Position numbers and translations under genes: made by a program. From contig JALECJ010000003.1 in NCBI GenBank assembly GCA_023515745.1, positions 191,001 through 255,000 of the forward strand: DNA of 64,000 bases, given 5' to 3'. The first letter of the stretch is position 1, and every line of letters starts with the position of its first letter. The notes beneath the pieces were generated by a model. It did not search any database and was not told the origin of the DNA. It saw only the letters and a program-made list of their open reading frames with translations. Below, piece after piece: positions 23,428-33,637 of this stretch. This stretch comes from Amoeboaphelidium protococcarum. Lineage: Eukaryota; Aphelidiomycota; Aphelidea.

Positions 23428-24273
23428 TCAAGATTAATACATTTAACGCCCTCTGTAGGATCCACCCCCTCTGCCGCGACCTCCTCTGTGAGATTTGTGC
23501 TCAAACTGCTGATTAACATCCTTATTGCCTGGAATTAGTGAGATATTAGAAATGGCAAATTTACCAAGAGAATCTACACATTAATGCTAATCGTATAACG
23601 TAAATGATTAAAATTAAAAGTAAACATACCAAGGGGAGTATCCAAGAATGGAGAACCAAGCTGTTACGTATTCACAAATGCAACGCGTGCCTTCTTACCG
23701 CTAAACTCAACCAACGATAATCGAGCTCTGGCAGCAATTGCATCCTGCTCTGTTTTGAATTCAACATATGCCACTCCTTTTGATTTCCCATTCACTTTAT
23801 GATCGAGGAACACAATATTAGTTATTGGAGTGTCGCGCATGCTGAAATCTTCTGCAGTTTCCAGTCCTTCCACGCATCCGATCATGAGATCATTGTCACT
23901 GGTCCACTACAATCAGAGTGTGTGAGAATCAAGACTAAGAGCTCGCAGTAACGCTTACCCATTCCAGATCGCTAATGTACAGAGCTCGAGTAGGAGGAAC
24001 ATCTTCCAGCTGTGACGCGTTATCCGTGAGTTTAATTGTGGTAGCAGGTTTTGCCACTTCATCTTCAAAGTCGTGTGCAAATTCCACATTGATTTACGGT
24101 GTCTCAGATGCGGATAGTTGAGTCTCTTTACCTCCAGAAGGAGTAATCACTTGATCATTTTTACTTCCCGCTTACTTTGCTGATTCTGTGGGAATCTTCT
24201 TCTTTTCTTCCACTTACTATGTATAGCTAGGAACTTCATCGTCATTGTACAACAAGTCCAACTCGTCTGCCAT
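23428..24273 (-). CDS. CPSF6/CFIm68-like RRM protein, 245 aa, 3 exons
   Basis: Exons are 24273-23959, 23906-23630 and 23573-23428; introns of 52 and 56 bp end in TGTAG. The acidic N-terminus (MADELDLLYNDDEVPSYT) resembles the 'ADLYDD' start of CFIm subunits. A single RRM lies at about residues 98-185 with RNP2 LYISDLEWW and RNP1 SKGVAYVEF. The tryptophan pair WWTSDNDL matches CPSF6/7 ('LTWWTTDQDL'). A short Arg-Gly-rich tail (RGGRGRGGG) ends the protein at TGA 23430-23428. CFIm68 partners CFIm25 in choosing polyadenylation sites. It is much shorter than animal CPSF6 and lacks the Pro-rich/RS tail, so function is inferred from the RRM type. Confidence 0.72.
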
Positions 24274-24429
24274 TGTAACAGCCGCGATTAAAGTCGTAAT
24301 AAACCGAAAAAGATTACCGCGCTAGACGAAAGAAGTCATAAAGTGATGACAAACACACAGGCACCGTTGGTGAAAACTTTAAATTAATCAATAATATGAG
24401 GAATAGCATTTAAAGTAAATAAATAAATT

Positions 24430-24827
24430 TCACTGTTAGTTATCCTTACTTGATTTGATCAATACATTTCTACGGTCAGTATAGCACGCGATAGGCGAGT
24501 CACACCTGATCGCACTACCAATGGCCAGAAAGAATCCAAAAGACAGCGCAAAACCAGCCACTGTTCGGGCCACCAACTGCAGTCTCTATCCCATAGTGGC
24601 GTCTCTCACTCTACACTTTACACATAATGACAGTTTAGACTTATTTTGTTTGTTGTAAACTGACAAACTTACGAGATCATGTTAACACCACCGTAAATGG
24701 TTCCAATCGTAAGTCCAATAATTCCGCCAGTCGTGGCACCGTTCTACCAAGAATACATTTAGATAAAGACTCCATATTTATATTATCATACCTTGACGCG
24801 TTCAAAGCAGTAATTTCTGTTAGACAT
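24430..24827 (-). CDS. ROMO1: ROMO1/Mgr2-like mitochondrial inner-membrane protein, 95 aa
   Basis: Three exons: 24827-24792, 24743-24673 and 24610-24430, with introns of 48 and 62 bp. The protein starts MSNRNYCFERVKNGATTGG, close to the family's C-F-x-R-V-K-x-G signature. It has two glycine-rich membrane helices (GGIIGLTIGTIYGGVNMI and a second ending SFGFFLAIGSAIRC). Mgr2/ROMO1 seals the lateral gate of the TIM23 channel. The C-terminus extends about 20 residues past the usual end (DSPIACYTDRRN...), and the TGA stop is at 24432-24430. It shares a 434-bp divergent promoter with histone H1. Confidence 0.85.
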
Positions 24828-25261
24828 TGTTCGTGATGATATCAGGATCAATTTCTACTATTGCGAGTTATGAAGAATTCGATCGCCAATTGCGAACTGA
24901 AAAAGAAGTGAAAAGGTATTTAAGTCTGATATAAATTTATCGCAAGTAACAATTCTATTTATCAAGAAGATACAATAAACTATTATCATATACAAAATTT
25001 AATGTCATATAAAAAGTCTAATTGCTGTATAGAGTAAAAACCGTTTCAGAAACGACAAAGCTAGCAAGCGCTGCATTGTTTGTTCATGAGAGCGCAGCCA
25101 AAGTGAAATCGCTCTCGCTCTCCTTTGTTTCTTCAAATAACAATCGACCGTTTCTGTTTCACTGCAAAGACTTTGAGAGAGAGAAAGACAACTGACTGTA
25201 TAATAATAATAATACAACTAGACTATATCACTCCTGTTAATTACTCAAGATACGATACGAT
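24828..25261. promoter_or_regulatory. Divergent promoter, ROMO1 / histone H1, with palindrome
   Basis: A perfect 13-base palindrome CGTTTCAGAAACG lies at 25042-25054. CCGTTTCTGTTTC is at 25148-25160, both upstream of the H1 start. They are the same GAAAC(A/G)G core seen upstream of POL1, PRI2 and FANCI. GAGAGAGAAAG near 25175 is simple purine-rich sequence. No gene is seen. Confidence 0.45.
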
Positions 25262-26284
25262 ATGCCAAAGAAAGCTTCTACTTCATTCACCTCTGTTGCT
25301 GCCAAGCCGTCATCTGCAAAGAAGGCTTCTGTTTCCAAGAGTCCGTCCAAGTCTCCAAAGAAGGCTAGTCAGGCCGGTGACGCATCTGCCGCTGCTGATA
25401 TTAAAGATATGGTGGTGAACTCTATTGTCTAGCTTGCTGATAAGAATGGATCTACCAAGACTGCTATCAAGAAGGTAATTATTATTATTCGTTTTATTGT
25501 GTTTCATTCATAAATGTTTTCCATGTCCTTTGTGTAGTTTATCGTTTCAAATAACAAGTCTGTTGCGTCTGGCCCAAAGTTTGATAGTCAGCTGAATCTT
25601 GCCGTGAAGAAGGGTGTTGAAGAAGGTTAATTGGTTCAAGATAAGGGCGTGAATGGTCCTGTGAAGTTGGCAGGTGCTGTTTCTCCAGCAAAGTCTCCAA
25701 GTAAGAAGGCTTCAAGCACGAAGAAGGCTTCATCCAAGAGTCCTTCTAAATCACCAAAGAAATCTGCTGCCTCGTCTTCTGGAAAAGTTGCATCTCCAGC
25801 CAAGAGTACCAAGAAGAAGGCTTCCACCACCGCTGCTGCAAAGAAGAAGTCTCCTGCGAAGAAGAGTAAAGTTGCTGCAAAGAAGGTGGCTGATAAGAAG
25901 AAGGCGGCAACTAAGAAGAATGCATCTGCTGCTACTGCAAAAAAGACCAAGGCTCCAGCTAAGAAGAAGGCTACACCAAAAGCAAAATCCGCTTCTCCTG
26001 CCAAGGCGGCATCTTCATCTTCCACAAAGGCTGCCGTTGTCAAATCCCCAAGTAAGTCTGCTTCTGGTAAAAAGGCTACTGGCACGAAGAAAGTTGCAAC
26101 CAAAAGCTCGCCAAAGAAAAAGGCTTCCCCTGCCAAGAAGCAGGTTGTCAAGAAGGGACGTGTGGAGAAGAAGAAGGCTCCTGCTGCCGCTAAAAAGTCA
26201 CCAACCAAGAAGGCTGCTGCTGTGAAGAAGTCTCCTGCCAAGAAGAAGACTCCAGCTAAAGCCAAGACTGCTGCCAAGAAGTGA
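25262..26284 (+). CDS. HHO1: Linker histone H1, 319 aa, 2 exons
   Basis: Exons 25262-25474 and 25538-26284 with a 63-bp phase-0 intron (GTAATT...TGTAG). After a basic Ser/Lys N-tail, the winged-helix globular domain spans about residues 40-115: IKDMVVNSIVQLADKNGSTK, KKFIVSNNKS, LNLAVKKGVEEGQLVQDKG. The last motif equals the H1 consensus (G.LVQ.KG) and fixes TAA as Gln at that site. A ~200-residue Lys/Ala/Ser/Pro tail with repeated SPAKK/SPKK units compacts linker DNA. Tail length is greater than in most fungi. Confidence 0.95.
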
Positions 26285-26812
26285 TTTACGAACTCACTTG
26301 TGTTTGTGTGTGTGAGTATACATAGTTGTTGCTGTTGTTGTAATTGTAGTACGATGTTGTTAAAATTGAGGATTAATTGATTGATTAAATTTGCTGTCGG
26401 TTAAATAATAGTTGAAACTATATTTTGATTTCATTTTATACTTTTGAATACAATATAAACACATGCTTTCTCCACTTCCTCAGACGATTACTGATGTAAG
26501 CACTGCAACTAAACCGGTCAGAGTGATCCCAAGACGAAGCGCGCGCGTGATGGGGATGAATAATTTTTCATTCATCGCGTTGACCAATCAGAATTAAATT
26601 TTTCACCCTTCGCCGATCATAATTTTGGACTCTGACGGGTAGCTCTTATATTACAGGAGTATTATAATAATAATATTCTCAGTCCCTCCATTTTAACTGA
26701 ATCGAGTGTCTGTGAATCAATTCTAATACTAAGATACACACTGCTTGACCATTTATTGCGATACTCAAGTCTTTCGCTATTGATAAATCGCATCAGATAT
26801 ACTTATATCTCA
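26285..26812. other. Intergenic, promoter of Ca2+ exchanger gene
   Basis: The 3' flank of H1 is followed by a region with a CCAAT box in TTGACCAATCAG near 26579-26590 and a GCGCGCG run near 26540. A TGA-free plus frame starts at an ATG at 26463, but it spans promoter-like sequence, has low-complexity Ile runs and no homologue, so it is not called. Confidence 0.4.
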
Positions 26813-29077
26813 ATGAAGAAGAATACTGGCTATTTTTGGTTATTGTTGTTTATATTCGCTACTACTACTACTCTGCATGCCAAATCTGAAGTGGTATCGC
26901 CATAGTATGAAATTAATAAGAAAGTCTCACAGGTACATTATAGAAACATCACTGAATGTATTTCTCCGGAAGAAATACCTGTTGAGGAGAGGTGTTAATT
27001 TGTGAGAGATTTTTGCTTGGATAAGGAGCATTCTCCCTCTCTGATACCATACATGGAGCTGTATTACTGTCAGTTGCAAGATGTATAATGGCTTGGACTC
27101 ATTCTATTTGGACTGCAGATGATATTCCTGTTTGTATTTCTGGGCACAGCAGCGTCTGATTATTTCTGTCCCAACTTGAGCACTTTGAGTAATCTGCTCA
27201 GCCTGCCGTAAGAAGTGGCTGGCGTAACTTTGCTTGCCGTGGGAAATGGCGCGTCAGATTTGATTTCTTCCCTGGTGGCCATTAATCAGGTGGGTAGTGT
27301 GGCGATGGGTGTTGGTGAGATTATTGGCGCTGGACTATTTGTGGCTGGTATAGTGGCCGGAGCTGTGGTGATATCGTCCAAGTAGAGTATGGTCAAGGTG
27401 GAGAGGGGCACGTTTGTGCGTGATATTGGATTCCTTATGGTTGCTGTCTTGTATCTCGGCGTGCTATTGGTTACTGGTTAAATGTTTTGGTGGCAGGGAT
27501 TACTGATGGTTGGTATCTACGCGTCTTATGTAATGTACGTGTTTTATGGTCACATTAGGTCGCGTCGAAAGTCTGCGCTTAGGAGAGAAGAGACGCAGAG
27601 GTTGCTGTCAGATGTGTATGAATCTAGTAGTTCTGATGATTGTCCTTAGACTCCAGTCTTTCTTGATTCGTCGTCTATAAAATCTTATAGTAGTGCGGTT
27701 GAATCTATTGCTGAAAGTATTGTCAGGCGGCGGTTGGAAGGAGTTTAACATGGATAACAAGTTACATCTATCGTGGCTGCGGTTGAATTGAACGATGCTT
27801 ACAAAGAGGTGGAGGACTAGATGCTTTTAATCTCTGATCCAAACAGCTTGGATTAGCTGGATGAATAAAGTAGTAAGCTGCCTCCTCAATTGTGCGACTC
27901 TGATGGTATAGCTCGATATGAAGATGGCCAATCTTCCAGTAGTGTTTATAAGCCAGATACTTGTTTGCTGTGTAATGACAAGTTATCTTCAGAGGATGAA
28001 ATGGAAGTAGGCACTGTTACATATCTGGCGTATCATGCATTCCCTATTCTTAAAACTTGGAAGCTGTCTTTCTTTACCGGTAGAGTGCTGAGTATTATAA
28101 ACGCGCCTGCACTGTTGTTGCTCAGTCTCACCACACCTGTTGTGGAGTTGAGTGAGTCTGAGTGTGGACATGGTGATCATGTGGTGAGTGATAAGAGGAC
28201 ACCAGAGATGTGTGGTTAATGCTCGCCTGCTTTAAAGCCTAAGCAGTATGACAGATTACACGATCAGTGCTGCAAGTAGATTGCACGCTAGCTTAATACT
28301 TAGCTAAGCTGTCTGTGGATCGATCGATGGATTATCATTTGTTAGATGTTTATAGCTCCTCTCTTTGCTCTGGTCGCTCTCAAGGCATACATGCTCAGTG
28401 TCAAGGTTGGTAATAATGTTCAAATTCCTTCATACGCTTTTGCTCTGGTAATTGGTTCTATACTGGCAGTAATTAGCTGGTACGTCACGAATCCGTATAG
28501 GTATTATCGTCGATACGTAAATTCCATCTCCACTCAAAAGCGAACACCTCTCGTTCCGATATCACATCCATTTCTGGCATTTGTCGGATTTCTAGTTGGA
28601 TTATTGTGGATTTACTGCTTGTGTAATGAAGTTGTTGGTCTTATGAAAGCATTTGGCAAGATTTTTGATATATCAGACGCCATTCTGGGTATAACCGTGT
28701 TTGCACTCGGCAATTCAGTCGGAGATCTGGTGTCTAATGTGACTCTTTCCAGGATGGGTCTGTCACGCATGTCTTTCGCAGCGTCTTTTGCCTCGCCTCT
28801 GATGAATATCTTGATGGTACTTGGCATTAGTGGTCTATTGGGCATCGGAAAACCGCCAGCTTAGTTCCAGTTAAATTCGAATTTATTGATCTCTTACAGC
28901 GGTCTCCTTCTGATGGTTCTGTTTAATCTTATCTATGTTCCACTGTCCCGGTATCGTGTCGGAAAGATGTATGGCTACGCTGTGATTGTTTGGTACACCA
29001 CTATCATGGCGTTAATGTTGGTGCTGAACTTTACTGGCGTTGAATTTAGTTTTTTGCACGCCAACGATGCTCAATGA
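26813..29077 (+). CDS. Cation/Ca2+ exchanger of CCX/NCLX type, 754 aa
   Basis: ATG 26813, TGA 29075-29077, single exon. A signal peptide (about 1-23) and a Cys-containing lumenal segment precede the first membrane bundle. The alpha-1 repeat is VAGVTLLAVGNGASDLISS (~residues 135-155) and the alpha-2 repeat FALGNSVGDLVSNVTLSRMG (~630-650). GNGxPD and GNSxGDxxS are the ion-binding signatures of CCX/NCLX exchangers; here alpha-1 has Ser in place of Pro. A long cytosolic loop (~265-440) is acidic and Ser-rich and carries CxxC pairs. The family exchanges Ca2+ for Na+/Li+/H+ across ER, vacuole or mitochondrial inner membrane. The signal peptide here favours the secretory pathway. Confidence 0.88.
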
Positions 29078-29204
29078 AGCTTGGATTCAAGCGTGAAGTG
29101 TACTATGGTTATATTTAATAGAATTGTTATTAAAAAGCGATGCTATATCTTTATTACTCAAATTTCGCTATAAAGAAGTTAATTCATTCACAGCCAAGCC
29201 ATAT

Positions 29205-30899
29205 TCACTTTTTACTCTTTGACGGAGTCTTGCGAGTGGATGATGGAGACTTTTTAGGTTTCTTAACAGCCTTTGATGGTGTACCGACAGCTTATACATC
29301 ACTCTTACCAGTAGTAACTGCAGCTTGCGAAGATAATGAGGCTCTACGCTTCGCGGACGCTATCGACACCACAATGGATTACAAAAAGTACATGATCATG
29401 AGAAATATTACTGAATTCCACAAGGTGGATATAACAGAAGACGTGGAGGCATTGGGGACTTTAACACCAGACGGACGACTAAACGCCAGTCTCTACTCAG
29501 CCAGAAACTTTGAGATGATCATGTGCAACTGCGGATTAAACTTCTTCACCACAGCCAACAACTTATCTAGACTGGATTTGGAAAACACAAAAATCACAGA
29601 CCAAGTTTGCAGCGATGCTTTAAAGAAGGCCTTGCCAATAAGAGTTGCACCAAAGAAGGTACTGAATGGAACCAGGAAGTGTCCACAAGTAATACCTGCA
29701 AGATCAAAGAGTGGATTTGGAATAGATGCACACAGCAAAATTCCCATAAATCCAGCCTTCTTCATCGCTTCGAACATGAAGAGCTTCAATTTATCCCATA
29801 CAGTGCGCTGACTCTTTGGAATCTTCTGCAGACGCTCAATATCATCAAGCTCTTCCTCAGCCTGCCCACTACCGCTTTGACCGGCAAGTGCAGCAGCTCT
29901 CGCCACAAAATACGGAGGCAGCTCACCAATGGCCGTTCCAATACCCCAGGCCAGCGCCTCAAACATAATCTTTTTATACACATTCAATAACACCACCTTG
30001 CCATTGTAACTATTCCTGCAGATGAATGCATCCGATCCATGCAGATCAAAGTCCAGTGACGGACATTCATACGCGAATACAGTCACCTCTGCAATAAGCG
30101 GTCCCAGGAAGAGTACAAAAGTATGCAGTCCAGTACCTAACCCAATGGAAGACGCCACTCCAAGTACAATCCACCACAAATACCACGAAATCAAAGACTC
30201 TGCAAGCACAAATTGACTCTGATAAGGATTATCAAGCAGAGTACCAGCAGCGGATACACCAGCAATAATCATTGCAATAAACAGATACGATTTATGCTCC
30301 AATAAATATCTAGCAAAACTTAGCGAGTAATCCTGCAATGCAAGTACAAAATAATAGCAAGTTGTAACTGGCTAATACAATAAAGATAGTTCTTAATCAA
30401 CCTTGGTGGTACCACCATCTGCTAATACCTTCTTTTCAACTTTGGCAACCTTCTTTGCAAGCGAATTACCAGATGATTACTACTACTTACCGCCCATTTA
30501 AGCCGCATCTGACTTGGTCTATTCTTACTTTGCCATCAAGTCATCAGCGATAAGACTTTCGATCAATTTAGCTTTAGATCCCTTAGCAGGCAGAGATCTT
30601 CGCTTCAATTCAGACTGCACCTCTCCAAGAGCCCAACTTTCATATCCGCCAACAGCCTATAAATCATCATCGCTCTCACTCTCATCGTCTGCAACATCTT
30701 GCGCATCTTCCGTATTATCGCCAGTTTAAAACTCTGACATTGCCTGAACATATCGCTACATCAACTCATCTTTCACTCCTGATGTGGGCAAGCCTTTCTA
30801 CTTCAACTCTGTTTTCAATTGTTAAACTGTCATTTTCGGTGTACCATTTTGTAGCTAATCTTGCTACTCAACTTACGCCTACTTTGCTGTTCTTGGCAT
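29205..30899 (-). CDS. VMP1: VMP1 lipid scramblase/autophagy protein with two N-terminal SAP motifs, 564 aa
   Basis: ATG 30899-30897, TGA 29207-29205, unbroken for 565 codons. Residues 24-52 (TVQQLKTELKQKGLPTSGVK) and ~89-118 (LGEVQSELKRRSLPAKGSK) are two SAP helix-loop-helix motifs, separated by an acidic linker. After a Gln/Lys-rich spacer comes the VMP1 core. LLYQPVTTCYYFVLAL aligns with the start of animal VMP1, then SIGLGTGLHTFVLFLGP, GTAIGELPPYFVARAAAL, and ASIPNPLFDLAGITCGHF from the VTT domain. The tail (~485-564) is Ser/Lys-rich. VMP1 is an ER scramblase needed for autophagosome formation. SAP motifs normally bind DNA, so their fusion is unexpected. An internal Met at residue 54 would remove only the first SAP. 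Confidence 0.85.
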
Positions 30900-31137
30900 T
30901 ATTTTCCTACTTAATACTATCCTTTAAACTTTTATTCAAACTACAACTTTAAGTTTGTATTAAAGTGATCAACTAACTGAACGAAAGGAGAAAGGAAGCG
31001 CCAGGATCAATTCGATGACGAAGAAAAAGAGGAGCGATTGAAATTATGCGCTGCAGAATAGAACGAACTGTCGCAACTTGTTCAATCACAATAGAAAATG
31101 AAACTACCACAGTGATATTCAAAGAAATAGTGTGTAT

Positions 31138-32715
31138 TCATTATCCAGCTTCATCGCCTGCACTAACACCTTGAGATGACTGAGATTAAGAGTTGACAGT
31201 TGTAGACTTCCCAACCGCCTACTTTAGACTCAAATCGAAAAACTGATTAGGATGAGCAATGGTGTCCATCACGTTATGCTAAGTGTCATTCTTGAACTGA
31301 CCTTCAGATTAACTTACTTATGGTTGATTCTTACTCGACTGCGACTGGGATGGTACTATGCCGCGACTAATTTCAAAGTACTTTGTACAAGCCACCTGGC
31401 AGTGACCACCATTCTTGGCCAAGTTGACTACATCTTTTGCATCTGCATCTTTGAGTCCGTATCCTCTCATCAGCCCGGTCAGACTGTCTTTATTATAATG
31501 CTTAAACGGACAACCATGCACTTCTCCATTACTAGGTGCATTCTACGTGATAATCTTCATACAACTGAATGGAGTGTAGTCAGCGCGCTTTCCCTCTTTA
31601 CCATAATTGTGACGGATGTTATACGCGTACTAGCGCTTGAATTGCTCTTCATTATACTTTTTACTAAAGGCCTTCTACCAAAAGATAAGTGCATCTTCCA
31701 ACGGTAGTCCAATTCCTTTTAGGAATAGACTTAACTACTGTCTCCCCTAATGTTTCAAGTGAGAATTCTCTCTCAGCGACTGGTGCAGAACCTTCATACA
31801 TGGTGGAAAGTGTTGAACATAATCGCCAACCTGGTCCCACTTGATATCTTCGCCGCGCTACTACAGAGAACCACTAGCGCTATTATATCCACTGTCGAGA
31901 CTCTACTTTGACAGTCCAACCAGTAGAGGTTTCAGACGCTCATCCTACTCAACTCGAGGTAACAGTCTACTACAAACCAGTAATTACTCCTAAAGATGCT
32001 GCTTAAACTCACTCAACACAATACTAAAGATCTAACTCTTTCTAACATAGGCAAATCCATTGCGTAGAAACACCTCACGTCTACCAACCAGGTCGCAAAC
32101 TTTTTCAAACGGGACTTGATAATAAACTTCAGCCTTCAAATTAGATCCATCTTAATATTATTATAATTAGTTTCCAAATGAATGAGATGATACAGCTGCA
32201 CTTAGACTCGACTACAGAGCAGATCTCTCCTAATCAGGTACGCGAGCAATGTCCAGATTCTCACGCACAAACTGCATACGTTCATCATCGGTCAGCATTT
32301 CCCAACGCATTTTAAACAGCACGGCTTCATTACGCATAAACCAAGATCTCTATTCATCAGTGCGGGAGTAAGATAGACGTAGAATGAAGTGACTGATGTA
32401 ATCTTTGCGTCGCTCCTCGTCCACGTCAACACCTAGAGTGGCGGCATTATTCGGACTGAAGGGGAACAACTTCTTCAGATGATCTCGAAATAGAGTCCGC
32501 ATCTGTTCATCAGTTCTATTGCGCAATACTGCAGACTCCAATTCCAATAACACCTTCAGTCTATCCACAGCGAATAGCTCAAACTCTTCCAAGGATATTT
32601 CCAATGACGGAGCATCCTTGTACATGGTCAACCTGGTGGGATACTCCAAGGAAGCGGTAATCTAATTTCCCGCAAACGAGGTTTTAGTACTTTGAATAAG
32701 AAGTGGATTTTACAT
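31138..32715 (-). CDS. PRI2: DNA primase large subunit, 525 aa
   Basis: ATG 32715-32713, TGA 31140-31138, single exon. Residues ~27-120 match the PRI2 N-terminal domain (YPTRLTMYKDAPSLEISLEE; FAVDRLKVLLELE; RRKDYISHFILRL). The C-terminal Fe-S domain has GCPFKHYNKDSLTGLM and KNGGHCQVACTKYFE with two of the four cluster cysteines; the other two should lie upstream in this domain. PRI2 helps start RNA primers and hands them to Pol alpha (POL1 in this window). The last ~60 residues are a Gln/Ser-rich tail. The upstream region has GAAACAGAAACGG and CGACGCGTCG. Confidence 0.95.
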
Positions 32716-33058
32716 AGCTGTTCACAAAGACTATGATTACTGCTAACTACAACTAGTAAATTAACGAGTACTGTATGATGGAACTGTGCACTTTTACAGC
32801 CTAGAATGAAGAGAACTTTTGACCGTGCTGAAACAGAAACGGATGCGCGACGCGTCGATTGAATTTCTGCTTTCCCCTTTCCATTCCTAAGATGACTTCG
32901 CGCTTGATCGTTTTGCATGTCTCTTTCTATATGGTCAAAGCGAGCAAACTCTTTCCTGTTCCTGCTCTCTCGCTCTATCTTTTTACTCTTTTTCTCTTCA
33001 ATTTTTGTTAAATAGCCATTGTAAGTCACCTACTCATTAGATTTAGAGGATATATAAA
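32716..33058. promoter_or_regulatory. Divergent promoter, PRI2 / RPB6
   Basis: GAAACAGAAACGG at 32830-32842 is followed by the palindrome CGACGCGTCG (MCB-like ACGCGT core) at 32848-32857. A TATATAAAA box lies at 33051-33059 just before the RPB6 ATG. A 133-codon minus-strand frame across this region shows no family likeness. Confidence 0.5.
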
Positions 33059-33517
33059 ATGGAGGACGAAGAATATAATAATGATAATAGTGCGTAGTAT
33101 AATGCGGATGATTATGATGACGATTATAATCTGGATGAGCAGGAGGTGGTTGAGAATCAGCGCGAATACATATAGCAGCGTGAGGGTGCTGCTGAGTAGG
33201 GAAAAGACTTTGCTGTGGTTTAAAATTAAATGGACGTCGATACTCAATAATAGCCTGCAAATGGGGATACCGTGCCATTGAAAGAGCGTATCACCACCCC
33301 GTACATGACCAAATATGAGCGGGCAAGAATTCTGGGGACGCGTGCTCTGTAGATCAGCATGAACTCGCCGATCATGGTCGAATTGGAGGGAGAAACTGAT
33401 CCGTTTCAGATCGCCTTGAAAGAATTGCGAGAATAAAGAATTCCTCTCACCATCAGGCGATACTTACCGGATGGCACGTACGAAGATTGGGCCTGCAATG
33501 AACTGATTACCGAGTGA
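33059..33517 (+). CDS. RPB6: RNA polymerase I/II/III shared subunit RPB6, 152 aa
   Basis: ATG 33059, TGA 33515-33517. The N-terminus is acidic and Tyr/Asp-rich, as in other RPB6 proteins. The conserved core follows from about residue 72: [62 protein letters not shown], then [10 protein letters not shown] at the end. The subunit stabilises the clamp and is common to all three nuclear polymerases. Seven or more TAA/TAG codons occur as Gln, one within ALQIS of the core. Confidence 0.97.
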
Positions 33518-33637
33518 TTTGTGATTTCTTATACTTATAGTGATACAGCGATTAAATCCATATTTTTTATATATGTCAGGTTATTAAAATGATTATAGTT
33601 TTGATTATTTCAAATTTATTTCAGCCTTCCAAAGAGT

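Noticed and set aside
25636-26277. Long minus-strand ORF of about 213 codons across histone H1
   Set aside because: It is the antisense shadow of the Lys/Ala-rich H1 tail; the biased codons create Phe/Ala runs without meaning.
32628-33029. 133-codon minus-strand frame across the PRI2/RPB6 promoter
   Set aside because: It overlaps the PRI2 start in another frame, has no homologue, and contains the promoter elements.
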